Shown here piece by piece: positions 53,022-61,950 of a stretch of DNA of 64,000 nt. The stretch's first letter is position 1, and every line of letters starts with the position of its first letter. Made by a program: the position numbers and the translations under genes. The stretch spans positions 1 to 64,000 of the forward strand of contig DASPQV010000051.1 in the NCBI GenBank assembly GCA_035624785.1, given 5' to 3'. A model generated the notes under the pieces. That model saw only the letters and a list, made by a program, of their open reading frames with translations. It did no database searches and was not told the origin of the DNA. Source of the stretch: JAJZNI01 sp035624785. Its GTDB lineage: Bacteria > Chloroflexota > Dormibacteria > Aeolococcales > Aeolococcaceae.

Positions 53022-54205
53022 GGCCTCTGCCTCCCCGCGACCGAGCCGATCCCCGCGTTGGCGGCGGCGGTCGGCGGCGATGCCGCGCCGCGCGGGCCGG
53101 CCTGGAAGAACTCGGGCCAGAAGTAAGCGCGCACATGGCTCCGGCTGCGCCTCGCCGCCGAACGCACCACGTCGCGGCAGAGCAGGCAGGGGGTGACGAT
53201 CGGGGCGCGGTGCGTGTTGGCGAGCGCGAGCAGCTCCGTCACGGTCCGGGTCGGGGTGCGGTAGAGACCGCCGACCCCACCGCAGCAGCCGCCGTGAAGA
53301 GAGGGGCGATCCATGATCGGCTCCGAGCCCGCCAGCTCGGCGGCGGCCGACATCACCCGGAGGGCGTCGTCACGGGCCGAGAGGCAGCCCGCGTAGGGCA
53401 CGAAGCGCGGGCTGAGGGCCTGCAGCTGGATTCCGCCCCGGCGCGCCCGTTCGACCAGGGCTGCCCACACCGGGGTGGCTGCCGCCCCGCTCCGGGCCAG
53501 GGTCCGTTCGCAGGCGGGACAGGCGGTCATCAGCGCTTCATCGAAAGATGGTGGCGTGGTGCGGGGATCGCGGGACGGATGCCCGCAGCATTCGATGGTG
53601 GGAGTTTCGGTGAGCTGCACGCCGATCGCCGCCGCCAGGGCCCGGGTCGCCGCGTAGGCATGGCCGTCGGCGCGCAGCGCGCAGCCGGCGAAGAAGCTCG
53701 GCTCCCCTCGAGGTGGCGGGGTGGGACGAGGCGCCTGTCCCAGCCGCCCGCGAAGGGAACGGATCCCCAGCGCGGTGGCGCCGGCCGGGTCCCGGGGGAA
53801 GAAGCCGCGTGCCGCCAGGGCGAGACCGGTGGTCAGGCCGTCGACCCGGCGATGCCGCTCGATCTGGCCGCTGGCGATCCGGGCGGCGCTCCGCTCCGGG
53901 CACCGCGGCCCGCCGTGCCTGCGCTGCAGCGCCCGGACGCCGGCCAGCACGGCGGCCACGTCCACGCCCATCGGGCAGGCGTCGGTGCAGGCTCCGCATT
54001 CGCTGCAGCGCCACGCGTCCTCGGAGGCGAGGAGCCCCACCAGGTCGCGGGTGAGCACCATCCGGACCACGCCCCGCGGTCCCGAGGCCAGGTCGATGCC
54101 CTGGGGGCACGCGCTCCGGCAGCGACCGCACTGGAAGCAGGGGGCGCAGCTCTCGGCCAGCTCCGCCAGCGCGGTGCCGATGTTCGGGCTGGTCTCGAGC
54201 ATCAT
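53018..54205 (-). CDS. HdrC-HdrB (HdrD-like) fusion protein
   Basis: The 395-aa protein has two N-terminal [4Fe-4S] motifs (CFQCGRCRSACP and CSECGACTDACP, about residues 23-80). Two complete CCG domains follow: FFAGC...ECCGHP...CPAC (about 170-240) and YAGC...GGCCGG...CLLC (about 268-345). CCG domains bind non-cubane [4Fe-4S] clusters that cleave disulfides in HdrB. This is the second catalytic-type subunit in the operon, alongside the separate HdrB at 61 kb. It overlaps its neighbours by 4 bp on both sides. Confidence 0.85.
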   Translation of the reverse strand: MMLETSPNIGTALAELAESCAPCFQCGRCRSACPQGIDLASGPRGVVRMVLTRDLVGLLASEDAWRCSECGACTDACPMGVDVAAVLAGVRALQRRHGGPRCPERSAARIASGQIERHRRVDGLTTGLALAARGFFPRDPAGATALGIRSLRGRLGQAPRPTPPPRGEPSFFAGCALRADGHAYAATRALAAAIGVQLTETPTIECCGHPSRDPRTTPPSFDEALMTACPACERTLARSGAAATPVWAALVERARRGGIQLQALSPRFVPYAGCLSARDDALRVMSAAAELAGSEPIMDRPSLHGGCCGGVGGLYRTPTRTVTELLALANTHRAPIVTPCLLCRDVVRSAARRSRSHVRAYFWPEFFQAGPRGAASPPTAAANAGIGSVAGRQRP

Positions 54206-56634
54206 CCGGCTCCGATGAAGGCCGCGCGGCTCGGCTCAGCGGCCGTCGTGTCGAGCCGCTCTCCCGCGACCCGGGCGCAGAAGCCGCGGATCCGGTGACC
54301 GATCGTGCCGTGGTCGATCGCGCACAGGCGCCAGATCTCCGTGGGCACGGAGCGCCCCGCCGCGTGCAGCACCTCGGCTGCCAGGGCCACCTGCTCGGCG
54401 GCGCTGCCATCCCCGCTTCGGTACTGGCACCGACCCTCCACGCAGCCGGCCAGGAAGATCCCCTCCGCACCGAGACGAACCGCTTCGACGAGATGGAGGG
54501 CGCTCAGGCGTCCCAGGCAGGGCAGCTCGATCAGCCTCACGTTCTCGGGGTAGCGATCCCGCCGGCGGCCGCCCAGCGACAGCGCCGCCCCGGCGCACTC
54601 GGCGCAGGCGAAGCCGACCACCGGGTGCTCGGCTCCATCTATGAGCGTCTCCAGCCGCATCATCAGGGTCCGGTCGTCGAGGGGATGGGCGATGGCCAGC
54701 TCCGGGCAGCTGGCGGCGCATATGCCGCAGCCGCGGCAGGTCTCGGCGTCGACGGTGGCGAGCGGCGCGTCTGCTCGGACGCTGTCGGGCCGCTGCTCCC
54801 CGGGCTCTCGCTCGGCCAGGCGAATGGCATCGAACGGGCACGCCGCCACGCAGGCGCCGCAGCCCACGCACCGAGCCGGGTCGATGTCCGGGCTGCGGTC
54901 GCCCCGTCGCGGCGCCGGCATCAGGAACTGGTGGATCAGGCCTGCGGCCGCCGAGGCCTCGGTGATGCTCTCCGCGATCGTCTTGGGTCCCGTCGCCGAA
55001 CCGCAGACGAAGACGCCCTCGGCTCCGGTCTCCACGGTCCGGTTCTTGGCATCGAGGGGCGCCACGAACCCGGCCTCGTCGATGGCCGCGCCCAGGTGCT
55101 TGGCCAGCTGCGGCCCGTCCGGCGCCGGGACCAGCCCGGTCGAGAGCACCACGATGTCGGGATGGAGCCGGCACAGCCGGGAGCTGGCGAGGTCTTCCAC
55201 CTGCACCACCAGCCCGTCTTCTCGGTCCCGCTCGACCGCCGCCGGTGAGCCGCGCAGGAACTCGACACCGGCGCGGCGCGCCGCCAGGTACCAGGCCTCG
55301 TCGCGGGCCCCGGTCGTCCGCAGCTCCTGGAAGCAGATGGTGATCCGCATCTCCGGGAACAGCCGGCGGAGCCGGATCGCGTGCTTCAGCGCGATCATGC
55401 AGCAGAGCCGGGAGCAGTAGGGGAGGCGTCGCTGGTCGCGCGAGCCGGCGCACTGGATCATCACCAGGTGCCGCGCCGGCATCAGTCCCAGCCATGACTG
55501 CTCCTCCCAGCGGTCGAGGCGCTCGGCCAGCTCCGCCTGGGTGAGCACGCCCTTGCCACCGTAGCCGAGATGGGTCACCAGGCTCGCTGGGGCTGGCTCG
55601 CAGCCGGTCGCGATCAGCACCGCTCCGGCCTCCAGCACCTCGAGATCGGCGGCAGCGCGCAGGTCGATGGCGCCGATGGGGCAGGCCTCGGCACAGCTGC
55701 CGCACAGGGTGCAGCGCGCGAGGTCGATGGCGCGGAGCACCCTGCCGTCATACGGCTCTCTGAGGATCGCCGTGATCTGGCCGTCGGGGCTCGCGGCGGC
55801 GCACGCCTGGTCGCAGAGCCCGCAGTCGATGCACTCCGTGCCGATCATCGCGGGCACGGCTCTGACCTCGATCCTCAGATTCGCGGCGTCGCGGCTCACC
55901 GAGACGACCTCCGCCTGCCGGCGGACCCGGAGGTTCGGCTGGTCGATCGCCGGGTTGCGATGGAGGCAGCGGCGGACCCCGGGCTGGGTTCCGCCTACCG
56001 GCAGGCACGGCCCGCAGTCCCCGGTCGGGAAGACCGATCCGATCCTGGCCGAGCGTCCTCCCAGGAAGGGCCGCCGCTCCAGCAGATCGACCTGGTGCCC
56101 CATCCGGGCCAGCTCGGTGGCGGCGTGGGTCCCCGCCAGACCGCCGCCGATGACCACGACGCGGTCGACCCGGGTGCCGGCCTCCGCCCTCCGTTCCGGA
56201 CGCTCCGGGAATCCGACCGCTGCCCGGGCTATCCGCAGCGCCTTGTCGGTGACCGCATCGCGGGCCCCGCCGTGGACCCAGGAGCAGCCTTCGCGGATGT
56301 CGGCCGTCTCGAGCCGCAGGCCGCGCTCGCGCAGGGCCAGGAAGCGCTGTGCCGCGAAGTCCGCCGCGCAGCCGACCAACACCAATCGCCTTTTCCCGCC
56401 TCCCTCCTCGAGAAGCTCGAGAAGGCGGGCTCGACCCTCGCGGTCGCACCAGATCCGCCGCCGCTCGACGGCGACGCCGTCGCTGCGGAGACCGCGTTCC
56501 AGCAGGTCGAAGTCGATGTTCTCCGCCATGGTGCCGGCGCACTCGCAGATCAGGGCACGGGCGGCCCCGCTGTCGTCCGCCGGCCGCCGGCCCGCGGCCG
56601 ATCGCGGTTCCCCGCTGCCGAGGCCGGGATTCAT
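54202..56634 (-). CDS. HdrA-MvhD fusion flavoprotein
   Basis: The 810-aa protein has an HdrA N-terminal part (LICECAGTMAENI), FAD motif VVIGGGLAGTHAA (about 155) and ferredoxin motifs CIDCGLCDQAC (about 268) and CTLCGSCAEAC (about 308). The HdrA core CSRLCC lies near 411, and two more [4Fe-4S] motifs, CVGCGACVAAC (about 588) and CRGCGICAASC (about 632), follow. The C-terminal 140 residues are an MvhD domain (FACAECAG, LPCLGRLSALH, GCVEGRCQYRSGD). HdrA carries the bifurcating FAD; MvhD normally joins it to a hydrogenase or formate dehydrogenase. The ATG at 56634 overlaps the ferredoxin stop; the open frame upstream belongs to overlapping genes. Confidence 0.88.
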   Translation of the reverse strand: MNPGLGSGEPRSAAGRRPADDSGAARALICECAGTMAENIDFDLLERGLRSDGVAVERRRIWCDREGRARLLELLEEGGGKRRLVLVGCAADFAAQRFLALRERGLRLETADIREGCSWVHGGARDAVTDKALRIARAAVGFPERPERRAEAGTRVDRVVVIGGGLAGTHAATELARMGHQVDLLERRPFLGGRSARIGSVFPTGDCGPCLPVGGTQPGVRRCLHRNPAIDQPNLRVRRQAEVVSVSRDAANLRIEVRAVPAMIGTECIDCGLCDQACAAASPDGQITAILREPYDGRVLRAIDLARCTLCGSCAEACPIGAIDLRAAADLEVLEAGAVLIATGCEPAPASLVTHLGYGGKGVLTQAELAERLDRWEEQSWLGLMPARHLVMIQCAGSRDQRRLPYCSRLCCMIALKHAIRLRRLFPEMRITICFQELRTTGARDEAWYLAARRAGVEFLRGSPAAVERDREDGLVVQVEDLASSRLCRLHPDIVVLSTGLVPAPDGPQLAKHLGAAIDEAGFVAPLDAKNRTVETGAEGVFVCGSATGPKTIAESITEASAAAGLIHQFLMPAPRRGDRSPDIDPARCVGCGACVAACPFDAIRLAEREPGEQRPDSVRADAPLATVDAETCRGCGICAASCPELAIAHPLDDRTLMMRLETLIDGAEHPVVGFACAECAGAALSLGGRRRDRYPENVRLIELPCLGRLSALHLVEAVRLGAEGIFLAGCVEGRCQYRSGDGSAAEQVALAAEVLHAAGRSVPTEIWRLCAIDHGTIGHRIRGFCARVAGERLDTTAAEPSRAAFIGAG

Positions 56635-57080
56635 GAGCCCACCCGGGCGGTACGGCGCGAGCGCCCCGGCAGCTCGACCCTCGCCACATTCACCGGTCGG
56701 GCCTCTACGGCTCCGGTCGGGCAGGCGCGCACGCACGCTCCGCAGCCCACGCAGCGCTCCGCCACGAAGACGACGCTGCGGAAGGCCCGAACCCGTTCCG
56801 GCACCTCGATGGTGGTGCTCGGTGGGTGGCGCGCGATGCGGCGCAGCACCGCACCCAGCGCGCCCAGCTCCGTCCCGGCAGGGGCGGAGAACAGTCGCGC
56901 CGGATCGAAGCGGCCCTCCTCGACCATCGCACCGGTGGGGCAGGCTGAGACGCAGCGGCCGCAGCTGACGCAGAGCTCGTCGTGGCGGAGGATCTCGCAG
57001 CCGAGAACGCCAGGGCGAACACCGGAGGTGTCCGAGTCCAGCATGCTGGCGATCTCCATGCCGCGGGCGCTCAGGGGCAT
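56631..57080 (-). CDS. Ferredoxin-like protein with two [4Fe-4S] motifs
   Basis: The 149-aa protein carries CVSCGRCVSACPTGA (about 37-51) and CVGCGACVRACPTGA (about 109-123), separated by an unusually long linker of about 58 residues. That is more like an electron-wire subunit than a classic 2x[4Fe-4S] ferredoxin. It lies 3 nt after MvhD and overlaps the HdrA-MvhD start, so it is translated with them. Confidence 0.82.
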   Translation of the reverse strand: MPLSARGMEIASMLDSDTSGVRPGVLGCEILRHDELCVSCGRCVSACPTGAMVEEGRFDPARLFSAPAGTELGALGAVLRRIARHPPSTTIEVPERVRAFRSVVFVAERCVGCGACVRACPTGAVEARPVNVARVELPGRSRRTARVGS

Positions 57081-57083
57081 CGT

Positions 57084-57662
57084 CTACGACCTCGTCTGGT
57101 GGGGCGCGCGGGCGAGGCGCGGGAGCTTCGCGATGGTCTCGTCCATGCGGCGGGCGGTGGCCGCGAACCGTGGGAAGTCGGCGGCGCTCATGGTGAACAT
57201 GGCGACGCGCTCCGGCTCGACCCCCACCGCTCCGAGCAGCCTCCTCACCAAGGCCACCCGGTCCTGGGCATGGAGATTGCCCACCCGGTAGTGGCACTGC
57301 CCCTCCAGGCAGCCGGCAACATAGACGCCGTCGGCCCCGGAGGCGAGCGCGCTGACGATGTGCAGCGGCGCCACCCGGCCGGTGCATGGAACCATGACGG
57401 TGCGGATCGTGGGGGGAAGCGAGAGCCGTGCGTTGCCGGCCCCGTCCGCAGCGGCGTAGGCACACTCCCGGCACAGGAAGGCGATGATCCTGCGGGACCC
57501 TGTCCCGGGGGCAGCGTTGGGGGACGCTCCATCGACCGGCTGCTCGGCGGGGCATGCCTCGCTGTCGATCTGCTTGTGGACAGAAGTGTCCACAACTTGT
57601 GGCCGCCCCACCCGCTGGCCGGCACCGTCACTCAGAGCCACCGCCGGGATCGGCGAGTTCAT
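57084..57662 (-). CDS. MvhD-like [2Fe-2S] subunit
   Basis: The 192-aa protein has an N-terminal extension of about 60 residues and then the MvhD domain: FLCRECAYAAAD (about 65), VPCTGRVAPLHIVSAL, GCLEGQCHYRVGN and a C-terminal helical part. In methanogens MvhD transfers electrons from hydrogenase to HdrA. No hydrogenase is encoded here, so its electron donor must differ; the GltD-type module in the upstream gene is a candidate. The ATG at 57662 overlaps the upstream stop (ATGA). Confidence 0.85.
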   Translation of the reverse strand: MNSPIPAVALSDGAGQRVGRPQVVDTSVHKQIDSEACPAEQPVDGASPNAAPGTGSRRIIAFLCRECAYAAADGAGNARLSLPPTIRTVMVPCTGRVAPLHIVSALASGADGVYVAGCLEGQCHYRVGNLHAQDRVALVRRLLGAVGVEPERVAMFTMSAADFPRFAATARRMDETIAKLPRLARAPHQTRS

Positions 57663-60600
57663 GCCAGCGCCTCCGCCAGCAGCTCCGCGGTGGAGTAGCC
57701 GCCCACGCTCATGGCCCCGGAGGGGCACTCGGCGGCGCAGATCCCGCAGCCGCGGCAGCTCGTCGCCTCGACCACCGCGTGCGGCCGCTCACCGTCCACC
57801 AGGAAGACCGAGCCCTGCGGGCAGACGCTGACGCAGATGCCGCAGCCGATGCAGATCTCGGGGTCGGAGAAGGCGACCTCCACGGGCGCCACCGCCACCC
57901 CCGGCTGGAGCATCGCGATCACCCGGGCGGCCGCGGCCTTGGCCTGGGCGATGGTGTCGGGGATGCTCTTGGGTCCCTGGGCGGTCCCCGCGATGAAGAT
58001 TCCGGGGCGCTGGGAGTCCACCGGCCGCAGCTTGGGGTGGTACTCGCGGAGGAAGCCCGCCGCCCCCTGCTGGAGTCCGACCACGCGCGCGATCTGACCG
58101 GTGCCCTCCGAGGCCTCGATGCCGGCGGAGAGCACCACCAGGTCGAACAGCTCCTCGTGCTTGCGTCCGGAGACCGTGTCCTCCCACCGGATGCGGATCG
58201 AGCCGTCCTTCTCCTCGATGTACTCTCCGACCCGGCTGCGCACGTAGCGCACCCCGTTCTCCATCACCCGGCGCAGGTACTCCTCGTGCGCCTTGCCCGG
58301 GGTGCGCAGATCCGTGTAGGCGACGGTCACCTCCGCCGCCGGGTACGACTCCCGGATCAGCGACGCGTGCAGCGTCGCGAACAGGCAGCAGATCGCGGAG
58401 CAGTGCTGGTTGCCACGCGACGTCTGGTCTCGCGAGCCGACGCACTGGAGCATGAAGATCCGCTCGGGCACGCGGCCGTCGGACGGCCGGCGCAGCTCAC
58501 CCTCGGTGGGCCCGGAGGCCGAGAGGAGACGGGCCAGCTGGCCCTGGGTGATCACGTTGGCGTAGCGGCCGTACCCGAGCGGGGGCTTGCGCCTGGCGTC
58601 GAACTCCCGGTGGCCGGTGGCGATGACCATCGCCCCCACGGTCAGCTCCTCCTCCCAGGGGCGCTGGGTGAGGTCGATGGCGCCGGCGGGGCAGGCGGAT
58701 TCGCACGAATGGCATTCGGCACAGCCGCCGCAGGCGAGGCAGCGCTGCGCTTCAGTGAGCGCCTCGGCCTCAGTGAAGCCGAGCCGCACCTCCTCCCAGC
58801 TGCGCCGACGCTGCTCGGGCGCCAGCATGCCCATCACCTGGCGAGCACGCAGCTCCCGTCCGGCCAGGTCCGAACCCGACACCCTGGCCTCGGCTCTCTG
58901 CTCTGGCCAGACCGGGGAGAGCGCCTTCCCGCGGAGGTGGTTGTGGATCCCGCGGGCCGCCCGCGCTCCAGCCGCGATCGCCTGGATGGCGATCAGCGTG
59001 CCGGACGGCGCCGCGTCCCCGGCCGCGAAGACTCCCGGCCGCCCGGTCATCATGGTCGATCGGTCGATCGCGATCTGGCCAGCTTCGACCGCGACGCCGG
59101 CGGCCCCGCTCAGGGCGTCCTGGTCCAGCTCCTGACCGATGCACACCACCACGGTGTCCGCCTCGAGCACCACCGGCTCCGCATCGAGCGGCCGCGGAGG
59201 GCGCCAGCCGCGCTCGTCCGGCTCCCCCAGGGCGCACGGTTCCAGCCTGACCCCGGTGACGGCGGTGTCGCCGATGAGCTCTGTCGGCATCAGCGAGGGG
59301 GCGAGCTCGACGCCCTCCTCGATCGCGTCGGCCACCTCGCCGGCCTGCGCGGGAACGGTACCGGCGTCCTCGATGCAGGCCATGGTGACCTTGCCGGCGC
59401 CGAGCCGGAGCGCGGTGCGCGCCGCATCCACGGCGACATCCCCACCGCCGATCACCACCACCCGCGCCCCGACCGTGACGGCCTCACCGCTGCGGCGGGC
59501 GCGGAGCAGCTCCAGCCCGCTGACCACTCCGGTCAGCTCCGGGCCGCGCAGACGCAGCCGGCGCGGCCGCTGCAGCCCCATCGCCAGCAGGACTGCCGAG
59601 AATCCCGAGCCCAGCAGCGAGTCGACGGTGAAGTCGCGGCCGCAGCGCTGTCCGGTGCGCAGCTCGACGCCGTGGGCGAGGACCCGGTCCACCTCTGACG
59701 CCACCACCGGGGTGGGCAGCCGGAACTCGGGCACGCCGAAGCGCAGCATGCCTCCGCCCGCCGGCGCCGCCTCGTAGACGGTGACTCCGTAGCCGAGCAG
59801 GGCCAGGTCGCGGGCGGCGGTCAGGCCTGCCGGGCCCGCTCCCACCACCGCGACCCTCTCCTCGAACCGGCGCGGCGGCGGTGCCGGCGGAGCCGCCTGA
59901 GCCGCCCGGTCGGCGACGAAGCGCTTGAGCCCAGCGATCGCCAGCGGCCGGTCGAGACGGCCCCGGGTGCACGCGTCCTCGCAGGCATGGGGGCAGATCC
60001 GGCCGCAGACGCTGGGGAAGGGGTTGGGCTGGCTGGCCACCCGGTATGCCTCCTCCCAGCGACCCTGGGCGGCGAGGGCGATGTACCCCTGCGCCGAGGT
60101 GCGGGCCGGACACGCGGAGGTGCAGGGGGCCAGGCCTCGGTGGTCGATGGCGAAGGTCGGGGGGACCGCGTTGGCGAAGGGACGCCAGATCGCCCGGCGG
60201 CGCGAGACGCCCAGGTCGAAGCCGTTCTCCAGCTCCACCGGGCAGGCGTCGGCGCACTTCCCGCAGCCGACGCACTGGTCGGTGACGAAACGCGGGTGGT
60301 GGCGCACCGTCGCCCGGAACTCGCCCGGGGGCCCGGTGACCGTGACGACCTCGGCGAGCGCATGGACATGGATGCGCGGGTCGGTTGCGGCGTTGGCCAG
60401 CCGGGGGCCCAGCGAGCACATCGCGCAGTCCTCGGTTGGGAAGGTCTTGGCGAGGCGGGCCATGTAGCCGCCGAGCGACGGCTCCCGTTCCACCAGGTGG
60501 ACGTCGATGCCGGCGCCCGCCAGCTCCTCGGCTGCGGAGAGCCCGCCGATGCCGCCGCCAACGACCAGCGCCGACCGGTGCAGGAAGCTGCGTGACGGCT

Positions 60601-61000
60601 GCAGGGGGCGCTGCCGCGCGGCCCGGGCCACCGCCGCCTGGAGGATCTCCTCCGCCTTGCGCTGCGCCCGCTCCGGCTCCGCACGGTGGATGAAGGCGCA
60701 GCCCTCGCGGAGGTTGGCGAAGGCGACGCTGTTCTCGCCCAGGCCGAGATCCCGGGCGATGCGCTCGAAGGTCGGGCCCTGGAACCGCCGCGAGCAGGCC
60801 CCGACGACGAGCCGGTCGAGAGCGCGCTCCGCCACCCGGGCCTCGATCAGCCTCCTTCCCTCGGCGCCGCACATGAACTGGCAGACGTCGGCGCAGACCA
60901 CGCCATCGAGGGAGCGGCCGCCGGCGGCCAGGGCGGCCACGTCGAGAACGCCGGAGATGTTGCCTCCGCACTCGCAGAGGAAGACGCCGCCGCGGGTCAC
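57659..61000 (-). CDS. HdrA with inserted GltD-type NAD(P)H oxidoreductase module
   Basis: The 1113-aa protein starts with HdrA motifs (FLCECGGNISGV; FAD loop VVGGGIGGLSAAEE about 145; FPTEDCAMCSLGP) and a ferredoxin motif CVGCGKCADAC (about 243). A GltD/NfnB-like insert of about 450 residues follows: Cys-rich PCTSACPA and CGRICPHACEDACTRG, FAD loop VAVVGAGPAGLTAARDLA, NAD(P)H loop VVVIGGGDVAVDAART, and AAGDAAPSG. After CLACGGCAECHSCESACP (about 754) the HdrA part resumes (CSAICC near 872) and ends with CIGCGICVSVCP and CRGCGICAAECP. The insert should let HdrA use NADPH or NADH directly. The GTG start overlaps the HdrB stop. Confidence 0.88.
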   Translation of the reverse strand: MTRGGVFLCECGGNISGVLDVAALAAGGRSLDGVVCADVCQFMCGAEGRRLIEARVAERALDRLVVGACSRRFQGPTFERIARDLGLGENSVAFANLREGCAFIHRAEPERAQRKAEEILQAAVARAARQRPLQPSRSFLHRSALVVGGGIGGLSAAEELAGAGIDVHLVEREPSLGGYMARLAKTFPTEDCAMCSLGPRLANAATDPRIHVHALAEVVTVTGPPGEFRATVRHHPRFVTDQCVGCGKCADACPVELENGFDLGVSRRRAIWRPFANAVPPTFAIDHRGLAPCTSACPARTSAQGYIALAAQGRWEEAYRVASQPNPFPSVCGRICPHACEDACTRGRLDRPLAIAGLKRFVADRAAQAAPPAPPPRRFEERVAVVGAGPAGLTAARDLALLGYGVTVYEAAPAGGGMLRFGVPEFRLPTPVVASEVDRVLAHGVELRTGQRCGRDFTVDSLLGSGFSAVLLAMGLQRPRRLRLRGPELTGVVSGLELLRARRSGEAVTVGARVVVIGGGDVAVDAARTALRLGAGKVTMACIEDAGTVPAQAGEVADAIEEGVELAPSLMPTELIGDTAVTGVRLEPCALGEPDERGWRPPRPLDAEPVVLEADTVVVCIGQELDQDALSGAAGVAVEAGQIAIDRSTMMTGRPGVFAAGDAAPSGTLIAIQAIAAGARAARGIHNHLRGKALSPVWPEQRAEARVSGSDLAGRELRARQVMGMLAPEQRRRSWEEVRLGFTEAEALTEAQRCLACGGCAECHSCESACPAGAIDLTQRPWEEELTVGAMVIATGHREFDARRKPPLGYGRYANVITQGQLARLLSASGPTEGELRRPSDGRVPERIFMLQCVGSRDQTSRGNQHCSAICCLFATLHASLIRESYPAAEVTVAYTDLRTPGKAHEEYLRRVMENGVRYVRSRVGEYIEEKDGSIRIRWEDTVSGRKHEELFDLVVLSAGIEASEGTGQIARVVGLQQGAAGFLREYHPKLRPVDSQRPGIFIAGTAQGPKSIPDTIAQAKAAAARVIAMLQPGVAVAPVEVAFSDPEICIGCGICVSVCPQGSVFLVDGERPHAVVEATSCRGCGICAAECPSGAMSVGGYSTAELLAEALA

Positions 61001-61950
61001 GGAACGGCTCGCGGGCGGGCTCCGATCCGCTCCAGGAGCGGCTCCACGTCCTGTGAATGGGCGGCGACGCCGCAGACCGTATCGGGGTCGGCGCCGAGGG
61101 CGAGGGCCACCAGCTGCTGCACGTGAAGATGGACGAAGGGGTACTCCTCGCCGGAGCTGCGGGCGATGACGTCGTGATGGCGGTCGAACTGGACCGCGCA
61201 GTTGGGGCACATGTGCACGCAGACGTCCACCCTCTCCGCGGCGAGCCGGCGCAGCTTCTCGCGGGTCACGGCCATCGACATCGACGGGTTGACGAACCGC
61301 TGGCGGAATCCGGCCCCGCAGTGCGTCGTCTTCTCCGGGTAGTACCCGGTGGCGGTCACCCCGGCCGGTTCCAGGAGGTCCTCGGGCAGCATGAAGTTCT
61401 CGCTGTCCCCGAGCACCTCGTCGGGGAACACCTTGCAGTAGTGGCAGGCCGGGTGGGTCGCGACCTTGATCCCGTCGAGGCGTCGGCGAACCAGGGAGGC
61501 GATCGAGTGGTGCTGGCTCCAGAGGACCTCCAGGGCGTGCCGGTGCTGGATGGAGCGGGCCACCCCGTCGTCATAGCGGTGCCCGATCTTGGCGAGCTGC
61601 TCGTTGACCTTGCCGCGTTGCTCCGGGTCCTCGAGGACCCGATACGCCTTCTTGTTGATGGCGTAGCAGGTCGAGCAGAGATAGGCCATGATCGGGTGCT
61701 CCGCCTCCACCGCGACGCAGGCGTTGCGGGCCGCCATCGCCAGGGTGGTGGGGAAGGGAAGGAGGTCGCTGTAGTAGCCGAGGCCGGTGCAGCAGGTCTG
61801 CTCGGGGTTGACGATGTACTCGACCCCAAGCCGCTCGAAGAGCCACCTGGTCGCCGCCTCGACCCCCGGGTACTCGCTGGAGACCATGCAGCTGCGGAAG
61901 AGCTGCACGCCACCCAGGATGGGAGGGACCTCCGGGGTCGTGTAGGCCAT
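60997..61950 (-). CDS. HdrB-like CCG-domain subunit
   Basis: The 317-aa protein is first in the operon. CCG motif 1 is complete: Cys21, Cys53-Cys54, Cys92-x2-Cys95. In motif 2 (Cys169, residues 210-211, Cys248-x2-Cys251) the first Cys of the CC pair is His210. HdrB reduces CoM-S-S-CoB in methanogens with two non-cubane clusters; here one site may be altered, so the natural substrate is probably different. The ATG at 61950 is chosen for the HdrB-like N-terminus; no strong ribosome site is visible. It is divergent from a LysR gene. Confidence 0.86.
   Translation of the reverse strand: MAYTTPEVPPILGGVQLFRSCMVSSEYPGVEAATRWLFERLGVEYIVNPEQTCCTGLGYYSDLLPFPTTLAMAARNACVAVEAEHPIMAYLCSTCYAINKKAYRVLEDPEQRGKVNEQLAKIGHRYDDGVARSIQHRHALEVLWSQHHSIASLVRRRLDGIKVATHPACHYCKVFPDEVLGDSENFMLPEDLLEPAGVTATGYYPEKTTHCGAGFRQRFVNPSMSMAVTREKLRRLAAERVDVCVHMCPNCAVQFDRHHDVIARSSGEEYPFVHLHVQQLVALALGADPDTVCGVAAHSQDVEPLLERIGARPRAVP

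Noticed and set aside
56635..57555. N-terminal extension of the HdrA-MvhD frame to 1117 aa
   Set aside because: The extra part lies over the ferredoxin and MvhD genes in another frame; the HdrA motifs start right after ATG 56634, which overlaps the ferredoxin stop.
61001..61210. Upstream extension of the HdrA-GltD frame
   Set aside because: It covers the 3' end of HdrB. The GTG at 61000 overlaps the HdrB stop and is followed directly by the HdrA N-terminal motif.
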